64,000 bases of DNA from Myxococcales bacterium (lineage in GTDB: Bacteria > Myxococcota_A > Polyangia > Polyangiales > Ga0077539): NCBI GenBank assembly GCA_016792845.1, contig JAEUKH010000029.1, positions 124,001 through 188,000 on the forward strand. Direction: 5' to 3'. Made by a program: the position numbers and the translations under genes. Numbering within the stretch: the first letter of the stretch is position 1; every line of letters starts with the position of its first letter. Below are positions 63,901 through 64,000 of the stretch, in pieces. A model generated the notes under the pieces. That model saw nothing but the letters and a program-made list of their open reading frames with translations, ran no database searches and had not been told where the DNA came from.

Positions 63901-64000
63901 CCGCTCATACGGGTTGACGACCCGACGCTCCATCTCCTCGGGAGAGAGGCCCCCATAGTTCCAAATCACAGAGATGACCGGAATGTCGATGGAGGGGAAG
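60949..64000 (-). CDS. RND efflux pump, HAE1/AcrB-type permease (5' end outside window)
   Basis: About 1017 residues are visible and the N-terminus is missing beyond the right edge. Around IDIPVISVIWNYGGLSPEEME it matches the periplasmic porter start. It has the usual twelve-helix layout with two large loops (PFIIRYSASNVPIVQAAL...; APDISTQVLNFGLAAPINVQVLGP), and VLVDDATVEIENVHRN in helix 4, containing the proton-relay Asp pair. It exports drugs, solvents or lipids together with the adjacent adaptor. A few residues differ from CusA, so metal export is less likely. Confidence 0.93.
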   Translation of the reverse strand, partial: FPSIDIPVISVIWNYGGLSPEEMERRVVNPYERALTTTVNDIEHIESQTLQGQSIIKVFFQPGASVDAAIAQITAISQSAVRQMPPGATPPFIIRYSASNVPIVQAALQSDTLSEQQLFDLGTNFIRADIATIRGAQVPWPYGGRQRQVMVDLDPQRLHAWGLSPRDVSAALGLQNVVLPTGTARMGAQEYPVVLNSSPEALDAMGALPLRTVNGTTVYLRDVANVRDGYAPQQSIVHVNGRKSVLMTVLKHGSASTLDVVARIRETLPRTLSRLPSSLRVALLFDQSVFVRAAVEGVLKEGAIAALLTALMLMLFLGSWRSTVIVIVSIPLSILVSVIALSALGQTLNVMTLGGMALAVGILVDDATVEIENVHRNLAMNKPLVQAILDGAAEIAVPAFVSTLCICIVFVPVVFISGAARSLFVPLAMAVVFAMMTSYLLSRTLVPTMMRSLLARGAHGHDTGWFARLHAAFNRGFDRLRDAYGGLLALCLARRPAVMVAFAALVLGSLGALVPRLGRDFFPSVDAGLIKLHVRCPPGTRIEETERRLAAVTATVRRLIPPNELNTLIDNIGVPTSGLNLSLSEGALISPADGQVMVSLAPHHHPTVGYVRALRSALRREHPDTTFFFLAPDISTQVLNFGLAAPINVQVLGPNGAEAETLRVARELMRRVARLPGAVDVHLFQVPAVPALRVEVDRTMASLFGLTQRDVASDLLVSLSSSSQVSPGYWLDPRRGIQYLVAVQTPPWRIGSLDALGQTPVATGGASAPQMLSNVAMLQRTSVPGNITHYDVARTYDVQANVDGADLGTVADAVAGTLDEMRPQLPRGTSFRVKGQVESMNASFRGLGFGLLFAVVLVYLLLVVNFQSWVDPLVILMALPGAVTGIAWMLFVTQTPLSVPALMGAIMCVGVATANSVLVVTFANDQRRLGRSADVAALAAGMTRLRPVIMTAVAMVLGMLPMSLGLGEGAEQNAPLGRAVIGGLVFATVTTLFFVPVMYSVLRRAPAAPLLTDEAL

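Overview
The window is a 64 kb piece of a very G+C-rich bacterial chromosome. It most likely belongs to the Myxococcota, order Polyangiales or a relative. This is inferred from several traits seen together: a eukaryote-like Ser/Thr kinase with a C-terminal membrane anchor, a PilZ-type protein with a long Pro/Ala linker, an orphan SctQ/SpoA protein, a 1217-residue Stig1-like Cys-repeat lipoprotein, and many lipoproteins whose lipidated Cys is followed by an Asp/Ala/Gly linker ('DAG' type). No phage, insertion sequence, integrase or CRISPR array was seen.

Layout. 1-5.6 kb (+): the end of an ASPIC/UnbV protein coupled to an orphan beta-class DNA methyltransferase, a RluA-family pseudouridine synthase, a hybrid histidine kinase/receiver and an M20 amidohydrolase. 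5.6-11.5 kb (-): an anchored repeat protein overlapping acylphosphatase, a Tat-exported amine oxidase, a VanY-like peptidase, a HicB-like protein and a secreted EEP-fold hydrolase. 11.6-17.8 kb (+): a 1247-residue flavoprotein joining GltD-like and PyrK-like modules, a propeller lipoprotein, and a small protein coupled to a beta-barrel protein. 18-24 kb (-): a class B monooxygenase, the Stig1 repeat lipoprotein and ruvC. 24.2-30.4 kb (mostly +): a protein with exact 40-residue Trp repeats, lipoproteins, a di-heme cytochrome, a thioesterase (-), pirin and an SDR enzyme. 30.4-37.7 kb (-): a CoA-transferase, a PEGA/zinc-ribbon pair, and a tight run of protein kinase, c-type cytochrome lipoprotein, outer-membrane barrel with CxxCH, and OppF-like ATPase. 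37.9-49.3 kb (mixed): SctQ-like, PilZ, GNAT, CehA/McbA, a NicO-like transporter, a heme-motif propeller lipoprotein overlapping a DUF455 and an ATP-grasp gene, an MBL hydrolase and tadA. 49.3-49.6 kb: two tRNA-Ser genes. 50-64 kb: a pectate lyase with a 30-bp minisatellite, an overlapping operon (FAM20-like kinase fold lipoprotein, B1 metallo-beta-lactamase, lipase), an NTF2-like lipoprotein, a selenocysteine-containing thioredoxin-fold lipoprotein, a GST, two further enzymes, and an RND adaptor/pump pair that runs off the right edge.

The strongest unusual signal is at 56024-56887 (-). There a gene that looks broken by TGA reads in frame through Sec-Gly-Phe-Cys, and a perfect 7-bp hairpin with loop AGGUU sits just downstream of the UGA, at almost the same spacing as in E. 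coli fdhF. It should be read as one selenoprotein, not as two small genes or a pseudogene. Second in interest are the kinase-cytochrome-barrel-ABC operon (34022-37727), the kinase-fold/metallo-beta-lactamase/lipase operon (51938-54368), and the heme-propeller/DUF455/ATP-grasp group (44321-47621).

Most genes lack visible promoters. Many are linked by 4-base start/stop overlaps, so translational coupling appears to be the main organising principle. Functions come from motif recognition by eye. No database search was run.
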